DNA from: Thermaerobacter sp. PB12/4term
GTDB lineage: Bacteria; Bacillota; Sulfobacillia; Thermaerobacterales; Thermaerobacteraceae
Assembly: GCF_003403315.2 (NCBI RefSeq)
Contig: NZ_CP048407.1
Coordinates: forward strand, 2,108,001 to 2,172,000
Direction of reading: 5' to 3'
Length of the DNA: 64,000 nucleotides
In this document: one piece after another, positions 39,259 to 48,354 of the stretch
Numbering within the stretch: position 1 is the first letter of the stretch
Layout: each line of letters starts with the position of its first letter
Program-made: the position numbers and the translations under genes
Notes under the pieces: generated by a model
What the model was told of the DNA's origin: nothing
What the model saw: the letters and a program-made list of their open reading frames with translations, nothing else
The model's database searches: none

Positions 39259-40632
39259 TCAGGCCTCCTCCCCCAGCCGCTGCAGCAACCGGACGTACCC
39301 TCGCTGCCCGCGGTCGAAGTTCTCCAGGCGGAAGAACTCGTCCGGCGCGTGGAAGCGCTCGTCCTCGACGCCGAAGGCCACGGTGATGGTGTGGGCGCCC
39401 AGGTGGGTGAGGAACAGGGCTAGGACGGGCACGGTTCCTCCCGTACGGATCAGGTAGGGCTCTTTGCCGTACACCTCGGCCAGGACCTGGCGGGCCGCCC
39501 GCAGGGCGGGCAGGTCCGGCGGCGCCACGTACGCCCGCGCGCTGCCGGGGAAGGGACGCACGGTCACCCGCACGCCCGGCGGGACGTGCCGCTCCACGTG
39601 GGCTTTGATGCAGGCGATGATCTCCTCCGGATCCTGTTCTGGCACGAGGCGGCAGGAGATCTTGGCGTGGGCCTCGTTGGGGAGGACGGTCTTGGTCCCC
39701 TCGCCCTGGAATCCGCCCCAGATCCCGTTGACCTCCAGCGTGGGACGAAGCCAGGCCCGCTCCAGGGTGGTGTAGCCGGGCTCGCCGAAGGTCACCGGCA
39801 CGCCCAGGTTCCGGGCGTAGGCCTCCTCGTCGAAGGGGATGCGGGCCAGCATCTCCCGTTCCTCGGCGGACAGGGGCGCCACCCGGTCGTAAAAGCCCTC
39901 GACCAGGATCTTCCCGTCCGGGCTGCGCATGGACTCAAGCAGCCGGACCAGGGCGTGGATGGGGTTCTGGATCGTGCCGCCGTAGAGGCCGGAGTGAAGG
40001 TCGCTGCTTGCGCCCTGCACGTCGATCTGCAGGGCGCAGAGGCCGCGGGAGCCGACGGACAAGGAGGGCTGGTCCTCCGCCCAGTTGGCGCCGTCGGTGC
40101 TGATCACCAGGTCGCAGGCCAGGAGGTCCTTGTGCTGGGCGATGAAGGCGGGCAGCTGGGGGCTGCCGATCTCCTCCTGCCCCTCGAGGAAGAACTTGAC
40201 GTTCAGGGGCAGGCGGCCCTCGCCGCGCAGGAGTGCCTCGACGGCGAACACCGCCAGGATGAAGTTGCCCTTGTTGTCGGAGGCACCCCGGGCGTAGACC
40301 CGGCCGTCCCGAATCGACGGCTCGAAGGGCGGGCTCGACCAGAGCTCCAGCGGGTCGACGGGCTGCACATCGAAATGACCATAGATCAGCACGGTGGGCT
40401 TGCCCGGCGCGTACAGCCACTCGCCATACACCACCGGGTGCCCGCCGGTCTCCATCACCCGCACGCCCTCGAGGCCCGCGGTCTCAAGCCGCCGTGCCAC
40501 CCATTCCGCCGCCCGCCGGACGTCCTGGGCGTACTCGGGCAGGGCGGAGATGCTGGGGATGCGCAGCAGGTCGAGGTAGTCTTCGAGGAACCGGGTGCGG
40601 TGGTCATCCAGATACTGCTGCCACGACGCCAT
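39259..40632 (-). CDS. M20-family dipeptidase
   Basis: A 457-residue metallopeptidase of the M20 dipeptidase (CNDP/PepV-like) group. The metal ligands are in YGHFDVQP and YARGASDNKGNF; the general base is in FFLEGQEEIGSP; and the C-terminal histidine is in FHAPDEFFRLENF. The lid domain lies between. It starts behind AGGAGG and is the first gene of the minus-strand peptide importer operon, so the cell takes up small peptides and hydrolyses them in the cytoplasm. Confidence 0.92.
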   Translation of the reverse strand: MASWQQYLDDHRTRFLEDYLDLLRIPSISALPEYAQDVRRAAEWVARRLETAGLEGVRVMETGGHPVVYGEWLYAPGKPTVLIYGHFDVQPVDPLELWSSPPFEPSIRDGRVYARGASDNKGNFILAVFAVEALLRGEGRLPLNVKFFLEGQEEIGSPQLPAFIAQHKDLLACDLVISTDGANWAEDQPSLSVGSRGLCALQIDVQGASSDLHSGLYGGTIQNPIHALVRLLESMRSPDGKILVEGFYDRVAPLSAEEREMLARIPFDEEAYARNLGVPVTFGEPGYTTLERAWLRPTLEVNGIWGGFQGEGTKTVLPNEAHAKISCRLVPEQDPEEIIACIKAHVERHVPPGVRVTVRPFPGSARAYVAPPDLPALRAARQVLAEVYGKEPYLIRTGGTVPVLALFLTHLGAHTITVAFGVEDERFHAPDEFFRLENFDRGQRGYVRLLQRLGEEA

Positions 40633-40830
40633 GGGCGCGACCTCCTCGTGTCACGTCGGGGTTGCCTCGTAATAAGCCGTCGGCCGGACTCCTCGGGCGG
40701 GGACAGCGGGTCGGCCAACGGCTCTTCGGAATTGGGCAACATGATTCACGTCGGCTCCCATCATGCCTGATGGTCCGTATGCAGCTTTTTGTGTGAATCA
40801 CCCACTTCCCACCAATTTTCCCCTCTTGGT

Positions 40831-40848
40831 TTCACATTTCGAAACAAA
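40831..40848. promoter_or_regulatory. Palindromic site between divergent catabolic operons
   Basis: The 410-base gap between the dipeptidase gene (minus) and the amidohydrolase gene (plus) is locally AT-richer. It contains TTTCGAAA (40837-40844) within a larger GTTTC...GAAAC arrangement, with a further TTTCAC copy at 40865-40870. It is a plausible operator for a divergent control region; the PucR-type regulator at 53 kb is one candidate. No other element is recognised in the gap. Confidence 0.3.
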
Positions 40849-41042
40849 GGGGGTCGCGTTGTTGTTTCACAGTCATACTCGGTAGGTTGAGCAATTCCTG
40901 CTGGCGAGGTGTGGGGATTCCTGACCGGCCGTTGCCGACGGGAGGTGTTCCGTGCCGGAAGGTGTTACGTACAGTAGAGGTCGAAGGAAGGGGGCGATCG
41001 CAGGAACCAGATCGAAGGAACCGCATGTGGAGGAAGGGAGAC

Positions 41043-42308
41043 GTGAACACGGTGCCGGGGTCCCGCCCGACGGTGCGTGCCGAGCGGCTCTGGGCCGACA
41101 TCATGCAACTCGCCACCTTCACGGAACCGGATCGCCCGTATACTCGCCGCGCGTTCACGGACGTGTATCAGGCGGGCCGGCGCTGGCTCGCCGCCCGCAT
41201 GCAGGAGGCGGGCCTGGCGATCCGCGTCGACGCGGGTGGCAACCTGATCGGCCGCTGGGAAGGGACCGAGCCCGGGCGGGCACCTTTGATGCTGGGATCG
41301 CATACCGACACCGTTCTCGGCGGTGGGCGGTTCGACGGGGTGGTCGGCGTTCTCGGCGCCCTGGAGGCGGTGCGCGCCCTGCGGGAGGCAGGGGTACGGC
41401 TGCGCCACCCCGTAGAGGTCGTCGACTTTCTCGCGGAAGAACCCAGCGACTACGGACCCTCTTGCATCGGCAGTCTGGCGCTGACCGGAGGGCTCACGCC
41501 GGAGATGCTGGCAGAGGTCAACCCGGCTGGCGAAACCTTGGCCGCGGGCATCCGGCGCATGGGCGGGGACCCCCGCAGCCTCTCCGCGCCCCTGCGCCAG
41601 CCGGGCGAAATCGCGGCGTTTGTGGAGATGCACATCGAGCAGGGGCCCGTGCTCGAGCAGCGCGGTGTACCCATCGGGATCGTGACCGCCATCGCCAGCA
41701 TGGAGTGGCACAGCGTGACCCTGGAGGGCCAGCCGGGTCATGCGGGGACGACTCCGATGGAACTGCGGCGCGATGCCCTGACGGCAGCGGCAGAGGTCAT
41801 CCTGGCGGTCGAGCGTACGGGCCGTGAGCTTGCCACCAGCGGCCATTGCGTCGCGACCACCGGCCGCCTGCTCATCGAACCGAACAACGTCAACGTGGTC
41901 CCGGGCAAGGTCGGACTCACGGTCGACGTGCGTAGCCACGACCCGCGGCGGCTGGCGCAGGCCTGGACCGAGATCCGCACCGCCATCGAGCGGGTCGCCC
42001 GCACCCGCGGCGTGCAGTGGTCCAGCCGCTGCCTGGGCCGGGCCGAGGGAGCCGAGGCCGACCCGCAGGTGATGGAGGCCCTCGAGGGCGCGGCCCATGC
42101 GCTGGGCTATCCCACGCTGCGCCTGGCCAGTGGCGCCGGGCACGACGCCATGCACCTGGCGCGCATCGCCCCCATGGGCATGCTCTTCATCCCCTGCCGC
42201 GGCGGGCGCAGCCACTGCCCGGAGGAGTGGGCCTCGCCGGAAGATGTCGCCCGGGGCACCGAAGTCCTGGTGGGGGCCCTGCAGTGGCTGGACCGCAGCC
42301 TGCCGTGA
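41043..42308 (+). CDS. M20-family amidase, N-carbamoyl-L-amino acid hydrolase-like
   Basis: A 421-residue amidohydrolase of the hydantoinase/carbamoylase branch of M20. The metal-binding motifs are LGSHTDTVLGGGRFDG, FLAEEPSDYGPSCIGS and VEMHIEQGPVLEQRG; the dimerisation-domain GQPGHAGTTPMELRRDA and the terminal SGAGHDAMHLARIAPMGMLF are also typical. It cleaves a carbamoyl or acyl amide from an amino-acid-like substrate (ureidopropionase, allantoate amidohydrolase and carbamoylase are all relatives). The GTG start at 41043 follows GGAGGAAGGGAG. It leads the plus-strand ECF-transporter operon and is a candidate for the hydrolytic first step. Confidence 0.87.
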   Translation: MNTVPGSRPTVRAERLWADIMQLATFTEPDRPYTRRAFTDVYQAGRRWLAARMQEAGLAIRVDAGGNLIGRWEGTEPGRAPLMLGSHTDTVLGGGRFDGVVGVLGALEAVRALREAGVRLRHPVEVVDFLAEEPSDYGPSCIGSLALTGGLTPEMLAEVNPAGETLAAGIRRMGGDPRSLSAPLRQPGEIAAFVEMHIEQGPVLEQRGVPIGIVTAIASMEWHSVTLEGQPGHAGTTPMELRRDALTAAAEVILAVERTGRELATSGHCVATTGRLLIEPNNVNVVPGKVGLTVDVRSHDPRRLAQAWTEIRTAIERVARTRGVQWSSRCLGRAEGAEADPQVMEALEGAAHALGYPTLRLASGAGHDAMHLARIAPMGMLFIPCRGGRSHCPEEWASPEDVARGTEVLVGALQWLDRSLP

Positions 42309-42623
42309 CGGCAGGCGACCGGACCGGCTACAGTCTCGGACTCTCGGTGAGGTGCGGTCTATGCGCTGCGACCGTCGCATGCACATGTGCAGTCGACCCG
42401 GCCCGCACATTGGCGCAGGAACCCCATACATTCGCCGAGATCTCCAGGGTCTGGATGCAACATGCCGTCTCCCACTCTACAGGTGGCAACACCTTGGGGC
42501 AGCACGAAATCGAAGGGCAAGTGGATAATAGGCCCTCCATCCGGCTTCATCGGAGCGCGCCCTCACCTGGCCGAGCGTCACTCTGTCGGCTGCGGCCGTG
42601 TCAAGTTGTACGAAGGAGTTTGG
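42309..42623. other. Spacer before the ECF transporter genes
   Basis: A 315-base stretch of lower GC than the neighbouring genes. I see no RNA gene, known riboswitch class, or supported frame in it. It could hold a promoter or a degraded gene. Confidence 0.4.
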
Positions 42624-44705
42624 GTGTCGAGTGCGAAGGGATTCCGTCAACTGGGGGGGCGGCCGCGGGTTGCCGGTGACGCCATGAACTCCATTGCCCG
42701 GTACCTCATCGAAGCCCAAGACGTGGAATTCGTCTACTCCGCGCGGCTGGCCGCGCCGGTGCAGGCTCTGGCGGGCGTGTCCTTGCGGATCGAGGCCGGG
42801 GAGCACGTGGCCATCGTCGGGTCCAACGGCAGCGGCAAGTCCACCCTGGCCCGTCACTTCAACGCGCTCCTCCTTCCCGTCGCCGGCACCGTCTACGTGG
42901 GCGGCCACGACACCCGGCGGGTCACCGGGGATCCCACGCTGCGGAAACACATCCGGGCTACGGTGGGCATGGTCTTCCAGAACCCCGACAGCCAGATCGT
43001 CGCCACCATTGTCCGGGAGGACGTCGCCTTCGGCCCCGAGAACCTGGGCGTCCCGCGGGCTGAGATCGAGCGACGCGTGGAGGAGGCCCTGGCGTGGGTC
43101 GGCATGGACCGGGCGGCGCTGCGCCCGCCCCACCTGCTGTCGGCCGGCCAGCGGCAGCGGGTGGCCATCGCCGGCGTGCTGGCGATGCGGCCGCGGGCGG
43201 TGATCTTCGACGAAGCCACCGCCATGCTGGACCCCAGCGGTCGCCGCAGCGTCATGGAGATCCTCCACCGGCTGCACCGGGCAGGGGTCACCGTCATCCA
43301 GGTCACCCACCACATGGACGAGGCAGCCCAGGCGGACCGGGTCGTGATCCTGCACCGCGGGCGGATCGAGGCCGACGGGGCACCCGACGCCGTGCTGGTC
43401 GAACCGGACCGCATCAAGGGATTCGGCCTGGACGTCCCCCCGACGGTGGCCATCGCCCGCCAGGTGGCGAGGGCGGTGCCCGGCTTCCCGACCCGTGTCA
43501 TGACCGTTGAAGAACTGGTGAAGGCCGTGCTGCAGCATGTCGACCGCAATGCCCGCCAGCGGGGCACTCCAGGGATGGAGCGGGGGACACCGCGGGACGA
43601 GCGGGCCACCCGGCGGCACGAGCGGGGTGGGCCGCGGGACGAGCAGGGCAATCCCCGGGACGCCCAAGGCACGCCGCAGAGCCAGCAGAACTTCTCGCGG
43701 GACGAGTTGAACCCTCCGTGGAATGGGGCCACTACGGCAGCGTTCCCGGCTCCGGGGCCCTCTGAGCCGCCGCCGGCGGCCGGTTCGTCCGGCCTTGGAG
43801 GCGGATACCGGCACCTCCCCGACCCCGTGATCGTCGTGGAAGAGCTGACCCACGACTACCTGCGGGGAACACCCCTGGCCCACCGGGCCCTAGAGGATGT
43901 CTCCCTGGCCGTAGGTGCCGGCGAGGTGGTGGCCATCATCGGCCAGACGGGGTCCGGCAAGTCCACCCTCATCCAGCATTTCAACGGGCTGCTGCGGCCC
44001 CACAAGGGTCGGGTCCGGGTGGCGGACTTCGACCTGGCGAACCCGCGGGTCGACGTGCGCGCCCTGCGCCGGCGCGTGGGCATCGTCTTCCAGCGGCCGG
44101 AGGACCAGCTGTTCGAGCGGTACGTGGGGGACGACGTGGCCTTCGGCCCGTACAAGTACGGCCTCCGCGGCGAGGCGCTGCGCGAGCGGGTGCGCTGGGC
44201 GCTGGGCATCGTCGGCCTGGACTTCGAGACCTTCCGGGACCGGCCCATCTTCGCTCTCAGCGGCGGCCAGCGCCGCAAGGTGGCGTTGGCCGGTGTGCTG
44301 GCCTTGCGACCTGAAATCCTGGTGCTGGACGAACCGACGGCCGGCCTGGACCCGCAGAGCCGGGACGAGCTCCTGTCGATCCTGGCCGAGCTGCGGGAGC
44401 GGGAAGGGCTGACGGTGGTCCTGGTCAGCCACAACCTGGACGAGGTCGCCCGCCTGGCCGACTATGCCTACGTCATGGTGGGCGGCCGTGTGGCCCTGCA
44501 CGGGACGCCCCGGGGGCTCTTCGCCAACCCGGCGGCCCTGGAAGCCGTGGGGCTCGACGTGCCCCCGGCGTGCCGGGTGGCCCATGAGCTGCGGGCCGCC
44601 GGCCTACCCATTCCCGCCGGTGCCATCCACCCCCACGAGGTGGCGGAAGCCATCACCCGGGTGCTGACGGTGCCCGAGGAGGCGCAGGACCGTGCAGGAG
44701 TTTGA
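42624..44705 (+). CDS. Fused double ATPase of an ECF vitamin transporter (EcfA1-EcfA2)
   Basis: One 693-residue chain holds both energy-coupling ATPases, normally separate proteins. Domain 1 has Walker A GSNGSGKST at residues 66-74, FQNPDSQIVATIV and LSAGQRQRVAIAGVLAM. Domain 2 has Walker A GQTGSGKST at 440-448, FQRPEDQLFERYVGDDVAFG and LSGGQRRKVALAGVLAL with DEPTAGLDPQ. The FQNPDSQI and FQRPEDQLF grooves are the EcfT-contact motifs. Between them, residues about 312-400 form a hydrophilic Arg/Gly/Asp/Glu linker of degenerate RGTPRDE-like repeats. In domain 1 the signature reads LSAGQ and Walker B DEATAMLDP. GTG at 42624 is preferred because AGGAG precedes it; an ATG 20 codons on lacks a ribosome site. 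Confidence 0.9.
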   Translation: MSSAKGFRQLGGRPRVAGDAMNSIARYLIEAQDVEFVYSARLAAPVQALAGVSLRIEAGEHVAIVGSNGSGKSTLARHFNALLLPVAGTVYVGGHDTRRVTGDPTLRKHIRATVGMVFQNPDSQIVATIVREDVAFGPENLGVPRAEIERRVEEALAWVGMDRAALRPPHLLSAGQRQRVAIAGVLAMRPRAVIFDEATAMLDPSGRRSVMEILHRLHRAGVTVIQVTHHMDEAAQADRVVILHRGRIEADGAPDAVLVEPDRIKGFGLDVPPTVAIARQVARAVPGFPTRVMTVEELVKAVLQHVDRNARQRGTPGMERGTPRDERATRRHERGGPRDEQGNPRDAQGTPQSQQNFSRDELNPPWNGATTAAFPAPGPSEPPPAAGSSGLGGGYRHLPDPVIVVEELTHDYLRGTPLAHRALEDVSLAVGAGEVVAIIGQTGSGKSTLIQHFNGLLRPHKGRVRVADFDLANPRVDVRALRRRVGIVFQRPEDQLFERYVGDDVAFGPYKYGLRGEALRERVRWALGIVGLDFETFRDRPIFALSGGQRRKVALAGVLALRPEILVLDEPTAGLDPQSRDELLSILAELREREGLTVVLVSHNLDEVARLADYAYVMVGGRVALHGTPRGLFANPAALEAVGLDVPPACRVAHELRAAGLPIPAGAIHPHEVAEAITRVLTVPEEAQDRAGV

Positions 44706-45534
44706 CCTCCTTCGCAACGTCACCATCGGGCAGTACCTGCCCACGGGGTCGGTGATCCACCGGCTGGACCCGCGGGCTAAGCTGCTGTCCGCAACCGTGC
44801 TCATCGTCGCCATCACGGCCAACGCCAGCTACGCCGGGCACGCGGTGCTGCTGCTGGTCCTGGCCGGGATCCTGACCCTGGCCCGCATTCCTCTGGACTA
44901 CGCCCTGCGCGGGGTGCGCCCCGCCCTACCCTTCCTGATCATCCTGGCCCTGATCCAGCTGCTGTTTTTCGGCCGGAGCATCGACCCGTCGAGCCCGGTG
45001 CTGTGGGAATACGGGTTCGTCGTGATCACCCGGGCCACGGTCAAGGCCATCGTGGTCTCCTTCTTGCGGCTGGTCGAGCTGATCTTCCTGGCCAGCGCGG
45101 TGACCTTCTCCACCGCGGTCACCGAGCTGTCCCACGGGATCGAGGGTCTCTTGCGCCCCTTCCGGCGGCTGCGCGTCCCCGCCCACGAGCTGGCCCTGAT
45201 CGTGACCATCGCCCTCCGCTTCGTGCCGACCTTCGCCCAGGAGCTGGAGCGGATCATGAAGGCCCAGGTCTCCCGGGGGGCCGACTTCGGCGCCGGCGGC
45301 CGGTTCAACTTCGTGCGCCGGACGGTGAGCATCCTGCCCCTGCTGGTGCCGCTGTTCACCATCGCCCTGGAACGGGCGGAGGAACTGGTTCTGGCCATGG
45401 AGGCCCGGGGCTACGTGGGCGGGCAGGATCGCTCCGCGCTGGTCGAGCTCAAGGCCACGTGGCGGGACGCGGTGGCAATCCTATGCAGCCTCGCGGTGTC
45501 CACGCTGGTGCTGGTCGCGAGGTTCCCGTTCTAA
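44692..45534 (+). CDS. ecfT: ECF transporter transmembrane protein EcfT
   Basis: The membrane scaffold linking ATPases to the substrate-binding S component. The 280-residue protein has five or six hydrophobic segments and the two cytoplasmic Ala-Arg-Gly-type motifs, QVSRGADF and MEARGYVGG, that insert into the ATPases. The N terminus IGQYLPTGSVIHRLDPRAKLL is typical of the family. The GTG start overlaps the fused ATPase gene by 14 bases, so production is coupled. Confidence 0.92.
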   Translation: MQEFDLLRNVTIGQYLPTGSVIHRLDPRAKLLSATVLIVAITANASYAGHAVLLLVLAGILTLARIPLDYALRGVRPALPFLIILALIQLLFFGRSIDPSSPVLWEYGFVVITRATVKAIVVSFLRLVELIFLASAVTFSTAVTELSHGIEGLLRPFRRLRVPAHELALIVTIALRFVPTFAQELERIMKAQVSRGADFGAGGRFNFVRRTVSILPLLVPLFTIALERAEELVLAMEARGYVGGQDRSALVELKATWRDAVAILCSLAVSTLVLVARFPF

Positions 45535-45560
45535 AGCCATCGGGAAAGGGGGTGAACGCC

Positions 45561-46106
45561 TTGTCCAACTACAGCCTGTCGGTGCGGAAGATCGTCATCG
45601 CGGGGGTGTTGGCTGCCGTCGCCATTCTGCTGGGGGTCACGCGGCTCGGGTTCATCCCGATGCCGACGGGCGTCAACGCAACCATCATGCACGTCCCGGC
45701 CATCATCGGGGCGGTGGTCGAAGGCCCGCTGGTGGGTGCCATCATCGGCACGATCTTTGGCATCTTCAGCCTCGTCAACGCTACGCAGCCGCTTTTCATG
45801 GACCCGCTGGTGGCCATCCTGCCGCGCATCTTCATCGGCATCACGGCCTACTACGCCTACGCCGCCCTGCGGCGTAACGAGTGGCTGGCCCTGGGTGCCG
45901 CAGCGGCCGTCGGGACCCTGACGAACACGGTCCTGGTCCTGACCATGGCCACCCTGCGCGGGTACCTCCCGGCCAACGTCGCCCTCACCGTCGGGGTCAC
46001 CCACGGCATCCCGGAGATCATCGTCGCCGCCATCGTCACCTATGCCGTGGCCGTGCCCTGGAAGCGGCTCGACGCCGGCCGGGTTCAGCGGGCCCGGAGG
46101 GTGTGA
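45561..46106 (+). CDS. ECF transporter S component, PanT-like family (COG4684)
   Basis: The substrate-binding membrane subunit. This 181-residue protein has six hydrophobic segments and the family stretch LGFIPMPTGVNATIMHVPAI, followed by EGPLVGAIIGTIFGIFSL. I assign it to the COG4684 group, which includes the pantothenate transporter PanT; the substrate here is inferred from the family and not proven. TTG at 45561 gives MSNYSLSVRKI with AAAGGGGGTGA upstream. It closes a complete group II-style dedicated ECF module with its own ATPases and EcfT. Confidence 0.8.
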   Translation: MSNYSLSVRKIVIAGVLAAVAILLGVTRLGFIPMPTGVNATIMHVPAIIGAVVEGPLVGAIIGTIFGIFSLVNATQPLFMDPLVAILPRIFIGITAYYAYAALRRNEWLALGAAAAVGTLTNTVLVLTMATLRGYLPANVALTVGVTHGIPEIIVAAIVTYAVAVPWKRLDAGRVQRARRV

Positions 46107-46219
46107 GGGGAACAGGGCGGGGGTGGGTGAGCCGCCCGCCTGGGTGCCTCGCCCACCCGTTTGCCTCGCAATGGTGGTCCGCCTGTGCATCGCGTCAGCG
46201 CCAGGGAGGAAGTCACGGA

Positions 46220-47446
46220 GTGGAACCCGGGATCGTGGAACGCGTGTTGCGATACGTGGATGCCGAGTTACTGGTCGAGCTCACCCGCTCCTTGATCCGC
46301 ATCGACAGCGTCTACCGGCCCGAACGGGGAACGGGCGAGGCCGGCGTGGCCCGTTACGTGACCGAGCTCCTCGAGGCGTGGGGCTTTTCCGTCCGCGTCG
46401 AAGAGGCGGCGCCGGGGCGCCCCAACGTCCTGGCCGAACTGTGCGGCACCCGGGAGGGGAAGACCCTCCTGTTCGAGGCCCACAGCGACGTGGTGACGGA
46501 GGGCGACGCAAGCCTCTGGACCTATCCGCCTTTCGAAGGTGTGGTGGTGGACAACCGCATCTACGGGCGGGGGGCCTGCGATACCAAGGGGAACCTGGCG
46601 GCCGCCATGGTGGCGCTCAAGGCCATCAAGGACGCCGCCGCAGACTTCGGGGGGCGGATCCTGCTGGCGGTCCCCGTCGACGAAGAAGGCCTGATGATCG
46701 GCATCAAGAAGATGATCGAGTCCGGCTGGTGCAACGAGGTCGACGGCGCCATCATCTGCGAGCCCGAGGAGAACCAGCTCTGCATCGCCCAGAAGGGGGC
46801 GCTGCGCATCGGCATCCGGGCCCACGGCAAGATGGCCCACGGTGCCATACCCCGGGCGGGGATCAACCCCATTACCCCGGTATGCCGGATGGTCGCCCGC
46901 CTGGCCGAGCTGGAGCGAAGCGAGGGCGCGCACCACGGGGAGGATCCGCTGGTGGGCTGGCCGAGCATCACCCCCACCATCTTCCTCGCGCCGCCCAGCG
47001 GTGAGCCGCAGATCAACGTCATTCCCAACCAGGCGTACGTCACGCTGGACGTTCGTACCACCCCGCGGCAGGACCACGGGTTTCTGAAGGAGGCCGTCCT
47101 GAACATCGCCCGCGAGGAGGCGGACAAGGTGCCGGGCCTCCGCGTGGAAACGGCGGTCATCGACGACCGCCCATGTACCTACACCCCGCCCGACGACCCC
47201 GTCGTCCAGGCCGCCGCCGAGGCGGTGCGCCTGGTCACGGGTCGCGAGCCGCAGTACAACGGCGTTCCCGGGGCCACCGACGGGACGTTCCTGTGGGCCT
47301 GGAAGGGGATTCCCATCGTCACCTTCGGCGCCGGGAAGCGGGAAGTCCCCCACCAGGTGGACGAGTACGTGGACATTCCCGAGCTGATCGAGACGGCCCG
47401 CCTGTATGCAGCGGCGGCCATGATCTTCCTGTCGACACGGCGATAG
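46220..47446 (+). CDS. M20-family deacylase (ArgE/DapE/YgeY-like)
   Basis: A 408-residue metallo-hydrolase that cleaves an amide. Metal-binding motifs are LFEAHSDVVTEG, YGRGACDTKGNLAAAMVAL and VPVDEEGLMIGIKKMI, with the lid-domain HGKMAHGAIPRAGINPI and C-terminal VPHQVDEYVDIPEL. It follows the S-component gene by 113 bases and starts at GTG 46220 behind AGGGAGGAAG. In the proposed pantothenate pathway it, or the upstream amidase, would be the candidate for pantothenate hydrolysis; deacylation of an acyl-amino acid is the general family activity. Confidence 0.87.
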   Translation: MEPGIVERVLRYVDAELLVELTRSLIRIDSVYRPERGTGEAGVARYVTELLEAWGFSVRVEEAAPGRPNVLAELCGTREGKTLLFEAHSDVVTEGDASLWTYPPFEGVVVDNRIYGRGACDTKGNLAAAMVALKAIKDAAADFGGRILLAVPVDEEGLMIGIKKMIESGWCNEVDGAIICEPEENQLCIAQKGALRIGIRAHGKMAHGAIPRAGINPITPVCRMVARLAELERSEGAHHGEDPLVGWPSITPTIFLAPPSGEPQINVIPNQAYVTLDVRTTPRQDHGFLKEAVLNIAREEADKVPGLRVETAVIDDRPCTYTPPDDPVVQAAAEAVRLVTGREPQYNGVPGATDGTFLWAWKGIPIVTFGAGKREVPHQVDEYVDIPELIETARLYAAAAMIFLSTRR

Positions 47447-47501
47447 GGGTAGCAGGAGCACATTTCCGCGGTGCGCCCGGGCGTCGCGAGGAGGCATGGA
47501 T

Positions 47502-48302
47502 ATGGGCAGGTACCGCGACATGTTCGACCTCACCGGGCGGGTCGCCCTGGTGGCCGGTGCCGCATCCGGCCTGGGCCGGGCGTCAGCCCTTGCCCTGGCC
47601 GACTTCGGCGCCTTCGTGGTCGCTGCCGACCGGGACGCCGCCGGGGTGGAGGCCCTGGTTCGGGAGCTTGAGGCCGGCGGGACCCAGGGCCAGGCCGTGG
47701 GCCTCGACATCCGCGACCGGGACCAGGTCCGCCGCACCATCGCCGGCATCGTGGAGCGCCACGGCCGCCTGGACGTGGCCGTGACGACACCCAGCGTCAA
47801 CATCCGCAAGCGGCTACTGGACTACGCTGACGACGAGCTGGACCGGGTGCTCACCCTGAACCTGAAGGGCACGTTCAACGTCCTGGTGGAAGCCGCGCGG
47901 GTCATGGCGGGCCGCGGCCAGGGAAGCCTGATCGCCTTCGCCTCCATCCGCGCCCAGGTGGTCGAACCCGGCCAGGGCGTCTACGCCGCCACCAAGGCGG
48001 GGACGGTCCAGCTGATCAAGACCCTGGCGGCGGAGCTCGGCCCCCGCGGCGTCCGGGCCAACGCCGTGGCGCCGGGCGTCATCGACACCCCGCTGACGCA
48101 GCCCCTCAAGAACCACCCGGAGTGGTACGGCGCTTACGCCGCCAAGACGGCCCTCGGCCGGTGGGGGACGCCGGACGAGGTGGCGGCCGCCGTGGTCTTC
48201 CTGGCCGCCGACGCCAGCCGCTACGTCACGGGTTCGGTGCTCACCGTCGACGGGGGATGGACCGCCATCGACGGCCGCTACGACCCGCCCCTCAACCCGT
48301 GA
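47502..48302 (+). CDS. Short-chain dehydrogenase/reductase
   Basis: A 266-residue classical SDR oxidising an alcohol with NAD(P). ALVAGAASGLGRASALALADF is the Rossmann glycine motif; AADRD ends the second strand with an Asp, which favours NAD. SLIAFASIR and VYAATKAGTVQLIKTLA supply Ser, Tyr and Lys, and the C-terminal SRYVTGSVLTVDGGWTA is typical. The usual NNAG reads TPSVN. The second ATG (47502) has the better spacing from AGGAGG. Position between the deacylase and the beta-decarboxylating dehydrogenase suggests that it oxidises the hydroxy acid released by hydrolysis. Confidence 0.88.
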   Translation: MGRYRDMFDLTGRVALVAGAASGLGRASALALADFGAFVVAADRDAAGVEALVRELEAGGTQGQAVGLDIRDRDQVRRTIAGIVERHGRLDVAVTTPSVNIRKRLLDYADDELDRVLTLNLKGTFNVLVEAARVMAGRGQGSLIAFASIRAQVVEPGQGVYAATKAGTVQLIKTLAAELGPRGVRANAVAPGVIDTPLTQPLKNHPEWYGAYAAKTALGRWGTPDEVAAAVVFLAADASRYVTGSVLTVDGGWTAIDGRYDPPLNP

Positions 48303-48354
48303 CCCCAGTCGGACGAACCCGGCGGACCGTGATCGCCAGGCAGGGGGTGACGCC

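Noticed and set aside
42309-42623. A vitamin-sensing riboswitch before the ECF genes
   Set aside because: I looked for thiamine, riboflavin, cobalamin, folate and similar landmarks and found none.
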